From: Xanthomonas sp. DAR 80977
GTDB lineage: Bacteria; Pseudomonadota; Gammaproteobacteria; Xanthomonadales; Xanthomonadaceae
Assembly (NCBI RefSeq): GCF_041240605.1
Contig: NZ_CP162487.1
Coordinates: 5,091,001 to 5,155,000 of the forward strand
Length of the DNA stretch: 64,000 nt
Reading direction: 5' to 3'
Both the position numbers and the translations under genes were made by a program. This document shows positions 46,024 through 55,109 of this stretch, one piece after another (position 1 is the stretch's first letter; each line of letters opens with the position of its first letter). The notes below the pieces were generated by a model that searched no databases, was not told the origin of the DNA, and saw only the letters and a list, made by a program, of their open reading frames with translations.

Positions 46024-46615
46024 ACTTACCGGGTTCCCTTCCGCAGCGGCGGCCATGGCGGGGAAAAACCCGAAGGGCGGCGCACATGGATGTGCGCCGT
46101 TCGCGGCAGGGGCAGGATGCCCCTTCCGCGAATCCCCGTCATGGACGCGGACCCGGAGCGCGCAGCGCGGAGGGCGCGAGGCAGGGCGCGCTTTCTTTTG
46201 GTTACTTTTCTTTGCGCGAGCAAAGAAAAGTGACCCGCCCTAAGGCGGAAGCCTTTGCTTTGGTCTTGATTTTGTAGGAGCGGCTTCAGCCGCGACCGCG
46301 ACATGCCCGGGAGGCCCCGGTCGCGGCTGAAGCCGCTCCTACAGTGATTCGGCCGCTGCCACTGCAGCAAGTACAAGAGCAAAGCTTTCGCCTTGCGGCG
46401 AGTCACTTTTCTTTGCTTGTGCAAAGAAAAGTAACCAAAAGAAAGCACACCCCGCAGCGCGCCCTCCGCGCTGCGCGCTCCGGGTCCGCAGACCCAACGG
46501 GCATTTTCCGCCGGCACATCCATGTGCCGGCGGAAAACGACGCGCATCCTGCGCGTCGCCCTTCGGGTATTCGCCCGTTGGGTCTGCCGCGCTGAGGGGA
46601 CCCGGTAGATCAAAA
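46024..46615. repeat. Palindromic mosaic element
   Basis: Around a central REP (46273-46343) two diverged arms mirror each other. The clearest pair is TTTTGGTTACTTTTCTTTGC (46195-46214) and its complement (about 46420-46440), with GGAGCGCGCAGCGCGGAGGG blocks further out. Small hairpins built on CACATGGATGTG sit at 46085-46100 and 46516-46536. The whole can fold into a large cruciform. No gene is seen. Confidence 0.8.
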
Positions 46616-46740
46616 ACAAAGCAAAAGCGACAGCAATAGCAACGGCAGAGGCAGAAGCAACAGCAACAGAGCTATCGGCCACGATCGGTGGGGTGGCCGA
46701 CGACCGCCGCACCCTTGCACATCAGGGCGGTCGTGCCCGC

Positions 46741-46985
46741 TCACATCCGGAACACACCAAACCGGATCGGTCGGCGGCGCGTTCAGCGCCGCCGACAACC
46801 CAATTCCCAGCGACAACGCATGTCTGCGCCGGATCAATTGTGATGTCATCGCAAAACCGTACGCTCGCGTAGTACGGATGGCCTCGTTGTTCGAATTGTT
46901 CGCGGATCGGCGTCTTGAAGACAGTCTCGTTCTCGGCCGACCAATTGTCGCCCTCGCTCTCGACGACGTCGCAACGCATGCGCCA
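46741..46985 (-). pseudogene. Decayed C-terminal fragment of methylcrotonyl-CoA carboxyltransferase
   Basis: The minus strand encodes DNWSAENETVFKTPIREQFE, then QRGHPYYASVRFCDD, matching the end of the intact gene at 59385-59591 (GSWSAEDEVTF, KTPIREQFERQGHPYYASAR). A frameshift follows near PAQTCVV; the other frame continues LGIGLSAALNAPP. It has no start and no upstream domain. It is part of the inverted duplicate block. Confidence 0.85.
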
Positions 46986-47018
46986 TGCTGGCTCGGCCAC
47001 TGCCGTACTGCAGACAGC

Positions 47019-47054
47019 AAAAACCCCGCCGCGCAGGGTGCGCGACGGGGTTTT
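47019..47054. terminator. Bidirectional intrinsic terminator after ohr
   Basis: AAAACCCCGCCGCGC and GCGCGACGGGGTTTT form a ~14-bp stem flanked by A and T runs on either side. It lies 18 bases past the ohr stop on the minus strand. Confidence 0.9.
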
Positions 47055-47071
47055 CAGGCAAACGGCATCGA

Positions 47072-47503
47072 TCAGTCGAGGACGACCAGGTTCACGTCGA
47101 TGTTGCCGCGGGTCGCGTTGGAGTACGGGCAGACCTGGTGCGCCTTGTCGACCAGCGCCTGCAGCTCCTCGCGCGGCATGCCCGGCACGGCGATGCGCAG
47201 TTCCACCGCGATGCCGAAGCCGCCGGGGATCTGGCCGATGCCGACGCTGCCTTCGATGCTGACCTCGCCCGGCAGCTTCTGCTTGTCCTGCGCCGCCACC
47301 GCCTTCATCGCGCCGATGAAGCAGGCCGAATAGCCGGCCGCGAACAGTTGCTCCGGATTGGTGCCGTCGCCGCCGGCGCCGCCCAGTTCGCGCGGGGTGG
47401 ACAGCTTCACGTCCAGCGCCTTGTCGGAGGACACGGCGCGGCCTTCGCGGCCGCCGGTGGCGGTGGCATGGGCGGTGTAGAGGATCTTTTCGGGTGAGGC
47501 CAT
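47072..47503 (-). CDS. ohr: Organic hydroperoxide resistance protein Ohr
   Basis: A thiol peroxidase that reduces organic hydroperoxides using lipoylated proteins as donors. 143 residues of the OsmC/Ohr family. Catalytic Cys 61 in GYSACFIGAMK and Cys 125 in HQVCPYSNATRGN. MASPEKILYTAHATATGG is the typical start. It follows ohrR in the same direction, with its own operator-like promoter at 47549-47575. Confidence 0.97.
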   Translation of the reverse strand: MASPEKILYTAHATATGGREGRAVSSDKALDVKLSTPRELGGAGGDGTNPEQLFAAGYSACFIGAMKAVAAQDKQKLPGEVSIEGSVGIGQIPGGFGIAVELRIAVPGMPREELQALVDKAHQVCPYSNATRGNIDVNLVVLD

Positions 47504-47546
47504 GGTGGTTGCTCCTGGTGAGGCGCGTCGCGCCAGTTGATTGACA

Positions 47547-47575
47547 GCTATTTAATAGCACACTACTTAATTAAC
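47547..47575. promoter_or_regulatory. OhrR operator candidate upstream of ohr
   Basis: An AT-rich inverted repeat, TATTTAATAG-CACA-CTACTTAATTA, in an otherwise GC-rich gap 46 bases before the ohr start. It shares TAG-N4-CTA and TTAATT with the site before ohrR. Confidence 0.75.
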
Positions 47576-47614
47576 GAAACGTCATGGAAGCGCGTCAGCT
47601 CCGTGGCAACGGCG

Positions 47615-48082
47615 TCAGCCGCCGCCCAGGTTGCCGCGCAGGGTCTCCAATTGTTGCTTGAGCTGGCGCAGGTCCTGCAGCGAGCACGCCGCCGCGCAGA
47701 ACACCTGCTCGGGCACCGCGCCGGCCTTGCCGCGCAGCGCGCGGCCGGCCGCGGTCAGGCGCACCACGACCTGGCGTTCGTCGTCGGCCGAGCGTTCGCG
47801 GGTGACCAGGCCGCCGGCCTGCAGCCGCTTCAGCAGCGGTGTCAGCGTGGCCGAATCCAGGAACAGGCGCTCGCCGATCGCGCCGACCGTGCGTGCGTCC
47901 TGCTCCCACAGCACCAGCATCACCAGGTACTGCGGATAGGTCAGGTCCAGGTCCTTCAGCAGGCCACGGTAGAGCTTGTGCATGGCCAGGTTGGCCGAGT
48001 ACAGCGCGAAGCACAGCTGCTGGTCCAGCTGCAGCGCGGCGTCGCGGCTGGGGATCTCGGCAGGGGTGCGCTTCTTCGGCAT
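47615..48082 (-). CDS. ohrR: MarR-family peroxide-sensing repressor OhrR
   Basis: 155 residues. The redox-sensing Cys 24 is in QLCFALYSANLAMHKLYRG; a MarR winged helix follows (VGAIGERLFLDSATLTPLLK, then RLQAGGLVTRER, DERQVVVRLTAAG). Further Cys near residues 127-131 (VFCAAAC) probably give the 2-Cys mechanism of the Xanthomonas OhrR. It represses ohr and itself until oxidised by organic peroxides. Confidence 0.95.
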   Translation of the reverse strand: MPKKRTPAEIPSRDAALQLDQQLCFALYSANLAMHKLYRGLLKDLDLTYPQYLVMLVLWEQDARTVGAIGERLFLDSATLTPLLKRLQAGGLVTRERSADDERQVVVRLTAAGRALRGKAGAVPEQVFCAAACSLQDLRQLKQQLETLRGNLGGG

Positions 48083-48091
48083 GGCTGCAAT

Positions 48092-48118
48092 TTACATAGT
48101 GCGCTATTTAATTGCAAG
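48092..48118. promoter_or_regulatory. OhrR operator candidate upstream of ohrR
   Basis: TTACATAG-TGCG-CTATTTAATTGC lies 10 bases upstream of the ohrR start. It matches the ohr site in the central TAG-N4-CTA core and flanking TTAATT. Confidence 0.7.
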
Positions 48119-48478
48119 CACCTCGTTCTGCATGGATCGCAATGTCTACCGCATCGCGACCGATCGCCGGTCCGGTCATCCGGGCTCGCCCCCACAGGCA
48201 AGCCCGACGGCGCATCGGGCCTACCTGTCCTTGTGAGGGCACTGCACATGCTTGCCGGTTTACCGCTTCGCTCGTCGGGACTGAAGTCGCTCCCACAGGA
48301 AGCATCGCGATGCTCCAGGCATTCCGGCCCTTGTGGGAGGGACTTCAGTCCCGACTGCACCGTGCCGGCGGTGCCGGCGTTTCGTTCGTCGCGGCTGAAG
48401 CCACTCCTGCAGAGGCCTGACGGCACATGGGCGTTCGCCCTTGCAGCGGAGGCTGCTACCGCGGTGGCGCCACCGCGC
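48119..48478. repeat. Gap with divergent REP half-units
   Basis: This ~360-base stretch between zapE and ohrR has no gene. It contains several REP-derived pieces, GGGACTGAAGTCGCTCCCAC at 48277-48296, its partner GTGGGAGGGACTTCAGTCCC at 48333-48352, and GCGGCTGAAGCCACTCCTGC near 48390, in the composite style of 20117-20325. Confidence 0.75.
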
Positions 48479-49576
48479 TCAGGCGCGGTGCGCGGTGGCC
48501 AGGTACTCGGCGCTCTGCATCTCGATCAGGCGCGAGGCGGTGCGTTCGAACGCGCCGGCCAGGCGCTCGCCGCTGTACAGCTGCGGCGGCGGGTCCTGCG
48601 CGGTGCACACCAGGTTGACCTGGCGGTCGTACAGCTCGTCGATCAGGTTGACGAAGCGCCGCGCCGCGTCCTCGTTCATGCGGTCGAAGTGCGGGATGCC
48701 GCCGAGCAGCACGGTGTTGAACTCGCGCGCGATCTCGATGTAGTCGGCCGGCCCGCGCGGACCTTCGCACAGCGCGGCGAAATCGAACCAGGCGATGCTC
48801 TTGCCACGGCCGCGCACCGGGATCTTGCGCGCCTCGATGACGATGTTGCCGCTGCGCGCGGGTTCGTTGCCGCTGAGTTCGCCCCAACGCCCGCCCAGCC
48901 ATGCGTCGGACTGCGCATCCAGCGGCGCGCGGTACACCGGCGAGCGGGTCAGCGCGCGCATGCGGTAGTCCTCGGTGCCTTCGGCGTACAGCTCCACGCA
49001 GTACTTCTGCAGCAGCGCGATCGCCGGCAGGAAGCTCTCGCGCTGCAGGCCGTTGAGGTACAGGTTCTGCGGCGCGGTGTTGGAGGTGGTGACCAGGGTC
49101 ACGCCCTCGGCGAACAGCCGCTCCAGCAGCCGCGCCAGCAGCATCGCATCGCCGATGTCGGTGACGAAGAACTCGTCCAGCACCAGCACGCGCAGCTGGG
49201 TGCGCCACTCCTGCGCGATCTTGGCCAGCGGGTCGCTCTGCCCGGCGTGCTCGCGCAGGCGCTCGTGCACGCCGCGCATGAAGCGGTGGAAATGGGTGCG
49301 GTACTTCTGCTCGATCGGCAGGCCGTCGTAGAACAAGTCGACCAGGAAGGTCTTGCCGCGGCCCACGCCACCCCAGAAGTACAGGCCGCGCACCGGCTCG
49401 GGCTTCTTCCAGAACGCGGCCAGGCGATCCAGCCAGCCGTCCTGGTCGCCGTCCACGATCGCCTCGTGGATGCGGTCCAGCTCGGCCAGCGCGGCGTGCT
49501 GCGCCGGATCGTCGCGCCAGTCGCCGCGCGCCACGCCGGCGGCGTAGCGTTGCGAGGGGGGGACGGCGGCGCTCAT
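48479..49576 (-). CDS. zapE: Cell division protein ZapE (AFG1-like ATPase)
   Basis: 365 residues from the ATG at 49576. Walker A is GLYFWGGVGRGKTFLVDLF and Walker B VLVLDEFFVTD; sensor TLVTTSNTAPQNLY. This is the AFG1/ZapE family that acts at the Z-ring during late constriction or stress. Length is normal, and the start at MSAAVPPSQRYAAGV matches the family. Confidence 0.94.
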   Translation of the reverse strand: MSAAVPPSQRYAAGVARGDWRDDPAQHAALAELDRIHEAIVDGDQDGWLDRLAAFWKKPEPVRGLYFWGGVGRGKTFLVDLFYDGLPIEQKYRTHFHRFMRGVHERLREHAGQSDPLAKIAQEWRTQLRVLVLDEFFVTDIGDAMLLARLLERLFAEGVTLVTTSNTAPQNLYLNGLQRESFLPAIALLQKYCVELYAEGTEDYRMRALTRSPVYRAPLDAQSDAWLGGRWGELSGNEPARSGNIVIEARKIPVRGRGKSIAWFDFAALCEGPRGPADYIEIAREFNTVLLGGIPHFDRMNEDAARRFVNLIDELYDRQVNLVCTAQDPPPQLYSGERLAGAFERTASRLIEMQSAEYLATAHRA

Positions 49577-49625
49577 CGGCAAGGATCCGCGCTGCGGCAT
49601 GCGCCATCCTGCCGCCGCACCGCAC

Positions 49626-50291
49626 TCACGCCTGCTGCGCCGGCAACCATGCCTTGACCTCGTGCTGCAAGGCGCCGCGCAGGTCGATCAGCTTGCGGTG
49701 GAAGAAATGGCTGGTGTCGGGCATGCGCACCAGCTGCGGCTGCTGTTCCAGCGTCTCCAGCCAGTCGTACACGGCCTGCGGGTCGACGATCTCGTCGGCG
49801 TCGCCCTGGATCACCAGCCACTGCGGCGGCGGTTCCACGCCGGCGAAGTCCCAGCGCCCGGCCGGCGGCGCGATCGACACCAGCGCCTGCGGCTGCAGCG
49901 CGGCGCTGGCGCGCAGCGACACGTAGGCGCCGAAGCTGAAGCCGGCCAGCCACAGCGCGTCGTGCGGGCGCTGCGCGCGGACCCAGGCGGCCACCGCGGC
50001 CAGGTCCTGCTGTTCGCCGTCGCCATGGTCGAAGCTGCCGGCGGAGGCGCCGACGCTGCGGAAATTGAAGCGCACCACCTGCACGCCGAGCTCGCGCAGC
50101 GCGCGCGCGACCATCGTCACCACCTTGTTGTGCATGGTGCCGCCCTCGGTGGACAGCGGGTGGCAGACGATCGCGGTGACCGGCACGGCGGCCACGTCGG
50201 CATCGGGGAGATCGACCGCGGCCTCGATCGGGCCGGCGGGGCCGTCCAGCGTCAACGCGCCGGATTCGGTGGGGAAAGCGGGAGAGGTCAT
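49626..50291 (-). CDS. Alpha/beta hydrolase (YqiA/dienelactone-like)
   Basis: 221 residues. Motifs are AIVCHPLSTEGGTMHNKVV, VVRFNFRSVGAS and the nucleophile elbow LAGFSFGAYVSL. DADEIVDPQ supplies the acid and SHFFHRKLI the His. This small family has no signal peptide and is probably cytoplasmic. Substrate unknown. Confidence 0.9.
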   Translation of the reverse strand: MTSPAFPTESGALTLDGPAGPIEAAVDLPDADVAAVPVTAIVCHPLSTEGGTMHNKVVTMVARALRELGVQVVRFNFRSVGASAGSFDHGDGEQQDLAAVAAWVRAQRPHDALWLAGFSFGAYVSLRASAALQPQALVSIAPPAGRWDFAGVEPPPQWLVIQGDADEIVDPQAVYDWLETLEQQPQLVRMPDTSHFFHRKLIDLRGALQHEVKAWLPAQQA

Positions 50292-50373
50292 GCGCTCATA
50301 ATACCGGGGCTGGGTGCAGGCCACATGCCGGCCATGCGCACGCAGCGTTCTCTTCCCCGAAGGATTCCCGCGC

Positions 50374-51237
50374 GTGGCGTTCGTTTTGCTGAGTGTGCTG
50401 TGCAGCGTGCTGGTCTCGATGCTGCTGAAGCTGGCGCCGCGCCGGCGCATCGACCTGGCCCAGGCGGTGACCTGGAACTACCTGGCGGCGGCGCTGCTGT
50501 GCGCGGCGCTGCTGCAACCGCCGCTGGCCACGCTGCGCGGCGCGCAGGCGCCGTGGACCGAACTACTCGGCCTGGCGGTGCTGCTGCCGACGCTGTTCCT
50601 GGTGCTGGGCCGCGCGGTGGCGCTGGCCGGCATCGTGCGCACCGACGCGGCGCAGCGGCTATCGCTGCTGCTGTCGCTGGCGGCGGCGTTCGCGCTGTTC
50701 GGCGAGCGCGCCAACGGCTACAAGCTGGCCGGGCTGGCGCTGGGCCTGCTGGCCATCGCCGGCATCGTGCACCGGCCGGGGCCGGCCCCGGCCGGCGCGG
50801 CGCGCGCGGCGCCATGGCTGCTGCTGGTGTGGGCCGGCTTCGCCCTGATCGACGTGCTGCTCAAGCGCATCGCCCAGGCCGGCACGCCGTTCGCCGCGTC
50901 GCTGCTGGTCGCCTTCGCGATCGCCTTCGTGCTGCTGCTCGGCGTGCAGCTGTGGCGGCATGTGCGCGGCAGCGCGCCGCTGGCCTGGCGCAATCTCGGT
51001 GCCGGCCTGCTGCTGGGCGCGTTCAACTTCGGCAACATCGCGTTCTACGTGCGCGCGCACCAGGCGCTGCCGGACAGCCCGGCGGTGGTGTTCGCGGCGA
51101 TGAACCTGGGGGTGATCGTGCTGGGCGCGCTGCTCGGGGTGCTGGCGTTCGGCGAGAAGACCAGCGTCTGGAACCGCGCCGGGCTGGGGCTGGCGTTGCT
51201 GGCGATCGTGCTGATCGCGGTGGGTGCGCGCGGTTAG
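50374..51237 (+). CDS. EamA/DMT-type membrane transporter
   Basis: 287 residues with about ten hydrophobic segments. The GTG at 50374 sits behind AAGGATT. The N-terminus AFVLLSVLCSVLVSMLLK and the C-terminal FAAMNLGVIVLGALLGVLAF are typical of drug/metabolite transporters. Substrate unknown. Confidence 0.87.
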   Translation: MAFVLLSVLCSVLVSMLLKLAPRRRIDLAQAVTWNYLAAALLCAALLQPPLATLRGAQAPWTELLGLAVLLPTLFLVLGRAVALAGIVRTDAAQRLSLLLSLAAAFALFGERANGYKLAGLALGLLAIAGIVHRPGPAPAGAARAAPWLLLVWAGFALIDVLLKRIAQAGTPFAASLLVAFAIAFVLLLGVQLWRHVRGSAPLAWRNLGAGLLLGAFNFGNIAFYVRAHQALPDSPAVVFAAMNLGVIVLGALLGVLAFGEKTSVWNRAGLGLALLAIVLIAVGARG

Positions 51238-51375
51238 TGGGGCCGTGGGCGGCGTGGGGTTGTGTCGCGGCTTCAGCCGCGACGAGCGCAGCGCGGAGCC
51301 ATCCGCCCTGGATCGGTGTCCGGGCGAAGGCTTCCCCCACGCCCGGCCCGAAACGTCGATGTCATCGCCAACGAT

Positions 51376-52701
51376 TCAGCGCCGCCACAGCGGGAACGGA
51401 TCGGCCAGCGCCTGCCAGGCCACCGGCCCGCGCCCCAGTTCCGCGTCGTCGAGCAGGCAGGCGTCCAGTTCGGCGCGCACCCGCGCCTCGTCCAGATCGA
51501 CGCCGATCACCGCCAGTTCCTGGCGGCGGTCGCCCCACAACGGATGCCACAGCGCGCGCAGCGCCGCGTATTCGCGCGCGTCGCCGACGTCCTCGGCGCG
51601 CGGCGGCGGCGCGCTCCAGCACGCGCTGTGCTGGCGCTGCCAGCCCAGCTCGGTATACGGCAGCGGCCGCGGCGGCAACGGCAGCGGCGTGTCCAGCAGG
51701 CCCTGCTCGACGCGTTCGCGCGCGGCGTACCAGAAGCCAGCGGCCTGGGTCTGGGTGGCCGCGCCGGCGATCGACAGCTCGCCGACCCAGTCCATGCGGC
51801 TGGCCAGCCAGAAGAAGCCCTTGCTGCGCACCACGTCGCGCAGGCCGTTCTGCGCCAGCCGCGCGAAGCGCAACGGATGGAACGGGCGCCGCGCGCGGTA
51901 GACGAAGCTGCCGATGCCGAACTGCTCGGTTTCCGGCGCGTGCTCGCCGCGCAATGCCTGCATCCAGCCCGGCGCCAGTTGCGCGCGCACGAAGTCGAAA
52001 CGGCCGGTGTCCAGCACCAGGTCCAGCGGCACGTCGCCGTGGCTGGCCTCGACGATGTGCGCGTCGCGGTTGAGTGCGCGCAGGACCGCGCGGGTGCGCG
52101 CCAGCGTGGCCGGGGTGGCCAGGTCGCACTTGCCGATCACGATCACGTCGGCGAACTCGATCTGCTCCACCAGCAGGTTGACCAGCCCGCGCTCGTCGTC
52201 GGCGCCGGCCTGCAGGCCGCGCTCGGCCAGCCGTTCGGCCGAGCCGAAATCGCGCAGGAAGCTCACTCCGTCGACCACGGTGAGCATGGTATCCAGCCGC
52301 GCCACGTCGGCCAGGCTGCGACCGTGCTCGTCGCGCACCGCGAACGTGGCGGCGACCGGCATCGGCTCGGAAATGCCGGTGGATTCGATCAGCAGGTAAT
52401 CGTAGCGGCCGCTGTCGGCCAGGCGCTGCACCTCCTGGCGCAAGTCGTCGCGCAGCGTGCAGCAGATGCAGCCGTTGCTGAACTCGACCAGGGTCTCCTC
52501 GGTACGGCTGAGCGCGGCGCCGCCGTCGCGGATCAGCGCGGCGTCGATGTTGATCTCGCTCATGTCGTTGACGATCACCGCCACGCGGCGGCCGTCGCGG
52601 TTGCGCAGCACGCGGTTGAGCAAGGTGGTCTTGCCGGCGCCGAGGAAGCCGGACAGGACGGTGACGGGAAGGCGGCGGTCGAGCACGGCGGGCAGTGGCA
52701 T
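51376..52701 (-). CDS. CobW/ZNG1-type GTPase, zinc metallochaperone (ZigA/YciC-like)
   Basis: 441 residues. The G3E GTPase core has Walker A SGFLGAGKTTLLNRVL, the metal motif NGCICCTLRDD, ESTGISEP, and a guanine-specificity GKCDL. A C-terminal CobW domain begins in FVYRARRPFHPLRFARL. The Zur-like box 26 bases upstream of the start indicates use under zinc limitation. It is divergent from a MerC-domain membrane protein sharing the same box. Confidence 0.92.
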   Translation of the reverse strand: MPLPAVLDRRLPVTVLSGFLGAGKTTLLNRVLRNRDGRRVAVIVNDMSEINIDAALIRDGGAALSRTEETLVEFSNGCICCTLRDDLRQEVQRLADSGRYDYLLIESTGISEPMPVAATFAVRDEHGRSLADVARLDTMLTVVDGVSFLRDFGSAERLAERGLQAGADDERGLVNLLVEQIEFADVIVIGKCDLATPATLARTRAVLRALNRDAHIVEASHGDVPLDLVLDTGRFDFVRAQLAPGWMQALRGEHAPETEQFGIGSFVYRARRPFHPLRFARLAQNGLRDVVRSKGFFWLASRMDWVGELSIAGAATQTQAAGFWYAARERVEQGLLDTPLPLPPRPLPYTELGWQRQHSACWSAPPPRAEDVGDAREYAALRALWHPLWGDRRQELAVIGVDLDEARVRAELDACLLDDAELGRGPVAWQALADPFPLWRR

Positions 52702-52726
52702 GGCGGCTTGGACGTGGCGGGAGAAA

Positions 52727-52741
52727 TGTTACTATATAACA
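52727..52741. promoter_or_regulatory. Zur box between the CobW GTPase and MerC-domain genes
   Basis: TGTTACTATATAACA is a near-palindrome of the Zur operator type (TGTTA...TAACA), in an AT-rich patch inside GC-rich DNA and between two divergent genes of probable zinc homeostasis. It could control both. Confidence 0.8.
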
Positions 52742-52764
52742 CTTCAATGCCGGAGTCGCCGCCC

Positions 52765-53145
52765 ATGAAATCCCTGCCCCAGCCGTTCTTCGATGCCTCC
52801 GCCGTGCTGCTGTCCGGGCTGTGCCTGCTGCACTGCCTGGCGCTGCCGCTGCTGGCCGCGGCCCTGCCCCTGTTCGGCGTGTGGGCGCAGGCCGAATGGG
52901 TGCATGCGCTGTTCGTGGCGATCGCGCTGCCCTTGGCCGGGCTGGCGCTGTGGCGCGCGCAGCGGCAGCGCCCGCTGCCGTTGCCGCTGTGGACGATGGC
53001 CGTGCTGGGCCTGTGCGGCTTGCTGGCCGGCGCGGTCGGATTCCCCAGCGCGCAGGCCGAAACCCCGGTCACGGTGCTCGGCAGCCTGCTGCTGGCGAGC
53101 GCGCACCTGTGGAACTGGCGCCGCAGTGGGCATCGCCACGGCTAG
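52765..53145 (+). CDS. MerC-domain membrane protein
   Basis: 126 residues from the ATG at 52765, behind GGAG; an ATG at 52747 is in frame. Four hydrophobic segments; the metal-binding Cys-His lies in LLSGLCLLHCLALPLLAAAL. MerC-family proteins carry metal ions across the inner membrane. Sharing a Zur-type box with the zinc GTPase suggests a role in zinc uptake rather than mercury. It ends in RRSGHRHG, a possible His site. Confidence 0.88.
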   Translation: MKSLPQPFFDASAVLLSGLCLLHCLALPLLAAALPLFGVWAQAEWVHALFVAIALPLAGLALWRAQRQRPLPLPLWTMAVLGLCGLLAGAVGFPSAQAETPVTVLGSLLLASAHLWNWRRSGHRHG

Positions 53146-53338
53146 CCGGGATTGGGAATTCGGGATTCGGGATTGGCAAAAGCGCAGATCGCAGCCTGCG
53201 GTTCGCCCACCCCAATCCCGACTGTTCAACAGCCGAGTGGCTGGTCACCCCGCTCTTGCCGAACGTAGATCGTAAAACCGACCGCCCGCGACCCTGCGCT
53301 TCAACGAATCCCCAATCCCGAATCCCCAATCCCCGCTC
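53146..53338. repeat. GGGATTCG inverted element cluster
   Basis: GGGATTGGGAATTCGGGATT (53149-53168) and AATCCCCAATCCCGAATCCCC (53309-53331) face each other between convergent genes. A further TTCGCCCACCCCAATCC is near 53200. Confidence 0.7.
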
Positions 53339-55069
53339 TCAAAGCTCAAAGCCAAGCAGCAGAGGATCGTGATCGGAGCTGCGCCACGGGCCGGGCAGGT
53401 TGCGCTCGCGGTAGCCGTCGGCGTCGGGCGAATCGGCGTTGACGTGCCATTCGGCGGCGCCGCGCAGCAGCGGCGCCAGCGCCGGGCTCAGCAGGGCGTG
53501 GTCGAGGCGGCCGCTGAGGCCGCGGTAGACGAAGCTGTAGGGCTGCTCGACGTGCGCCTCGGCCAGCGCATCGCGCCAGCCGGCGTCGCGCAGCAGGCGC
53601 AGCGGGTCTTCCATCGCGTAGGCATTGAAGTCGCCGAGCAGCACGCTGGCGTGGCTGCCGCTGCCGGTGGGATCGGTGCGCAGCCAGGCGTCCAGGCGCC
53701 GCGCCGACTCGGTGCGGGTGGCGTTCCAGCAGCCCTGGCCGTCGCCGCGGTCGGCATCGTCCGCGACCGCGTCGCCGCAGCCCTTGGACTTGAAGTGGTT
53801 GGCGACGACCACGAACGGCTGCCCGTTGCCGCGCCGGAACGCCTGCGCCAGCGGCACCCGGCTGTGCGCGGCGAACGGACCGCCTTCCAGCACCGCCGGC
53901 TTGCCGACCGGGCTGACCCGCGAGGCGCGGTAGATCAGCCCGACCCGGATCGGGTTGTCGCCCGGGCCGCGCCCGGCATCGACGAAGCGCCAGTCGCCGC
54001 CGTCGCCGGCGTTGAGCGCGGCCACCAGCGTGGCGATCGCCGAGGTCGGCCCGTAGCCGTCGTTCTCCAGTTCCATCAGCGCGGCGACATCGGCCTGCAA
54101 CGGGCGGATGGTGGCGACCAGCTTGGCCAGCTGCGCCTGGAACTCGGCCGCGCTGCGCGCGCCGCGCAGGGTCGGGAAGCCGCCGCCGCGGCCGTCGCCG
54201 TTGAAGAAGTTCTCCAGGTTGAACGCGGCCACGCGCACGCTGCCGGCGACCTGCGGCGGCGCCGGTGCCGGCGGCGGGGTCAGCTGCAACGGCGCAGTGG
54301 GATACAGCCGCGCCGCGCCCTCGACCACGCCGCCGACGATGCCTTCCACGCCCTGCAGCGTCGCGCCGGCGCGCGGCGCGGCGGCCGCCTCGCTGGTGCC
54401 CAGGTAGGCGGGCAGGGTGTCGGGCGCATGCGCCGCGGTCTCGCCCAGGCGCAGCAGGCGCCGCGCGTTGTCGGCCACCGCCGCGGCCTGCTCGGCGCTG
54501 CCCGGCGCGGCGATCTCGCTGGGTTGCCACAGACGCCCGCCGAAGGCGACGCCGAGTTCGCCGGCCTTGGCCAGCGCGTCGGTATCGACCACGGTCAGCG
54601 GCGCGTCGATGCGCACGCGCATGCCGGCCAGCGCCGACCAGTCGGCCGGCGCGGCGTCGAGCACCTGCAGCGGCAGCGGCTGCGCGCGCGCCAGCACGGT
54701 GTGCCCGGCCTCGCGCACGCTGCGCCCGGCGAACGGCGTGCCGGCCGAGGCCAGGCTCGGCGCGCGCCGCGGCGCCAGTTCGCCCCACACCCGCACCCGG
54801 TCGCCCGGAACCAGCGTGGCCTCGGCGTCGCCCTGCACCAGCAGCGCGTCGGCGGTGAGCGGATCGCCGTCGCCGGCGTCCTGCACCAGGTAGCCGGCGC
54901 CGCCGGCCTGCACGCGCGCGGTGACCACGCCTTCGAACACCACGCCCTGCGGCGCGGTATCGGACGGCCGCAACTGCCCGATCGGGACCAGCTGCGGCGG
55001 CGTCAACGCATGCGCGGCGGGCGCGCCGGCGATCAGCAACAACGACAACATCGGGGGCAGCACGCGCAT
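53339..55069 (-). CDS. Secreted ExeM/NucH-type endonuclease
   Basis: 576 residues. Signal peptide MRVLPPMLSLLLIAGAPAAHA-LTP. The N-terminal OB-like domain (FEGVVTARVQAGGAGYLVQD) is followed by a C-terminal endonuclease/exonuclease/phosphatase domain: VAAFNLENFFNGDG, MELENDGYGP, VVANHFKSKGCGD, LLGDFNAYAME, RLDHALLS and SSDHDPLLL. This is an extracellular DNase class secreted by type II systems, used for nutrient or phosphate scavenging and escape from DNA traps. Confidence 0.95.
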   Translation of the reverse strand: MRVLPPMLSLLLIAGAPAAHALTPPQLVPIGQLRPSDTAPQGVVFEGVVTARVQAGGAGYLVQDAGDGDPLTADALLVQGDAEATLVPGDRVRVWGELAPRRAPSLASAGTPFAGRSVREAGHTVLARAQPLPLQVLDAAPADWSALAGMRVRIDAPLTVVDTDALAKAGELGVAFGGRLWQPSEIAAPGSAEQAAAVADNARRLLRLGETAAHAPDTLPAYLGTSEAAAAPRAGATLQGVEGIVGGVVEGAARLYPTAPLQLTPPPAPAPPQVAGSVRVAAFNLENFFNGDGRGGGFPTLRGARSAAEFQAQLAKLVATIRPLQADVAALMELENDGYGPTSAIATLVAALNAGDGGDWRFVDAGRGPGDNPIRVGLIYRASRVSPVGKPAVLEGGPFAAHSRVPLAQAFRRGNGQPFVVVANHFKSKGCGDAVADDADRGDGQGCWNATRTESARRLDAWLRTDPTGSGSHASVLLGDFNAYAMEDPLRLLRDAGWRDALAEAHVEQPYSFVYRGLSGRLDHALLSPALAPLLRGAAEWHVNADSPDADGYRERNLPGPWRSSDHDPLLLGFEL

Positions 55070-55109
55070 GCGATCACTCTCCTTAGCTCGCCGGCACGCG
55101 GCCGGCATC

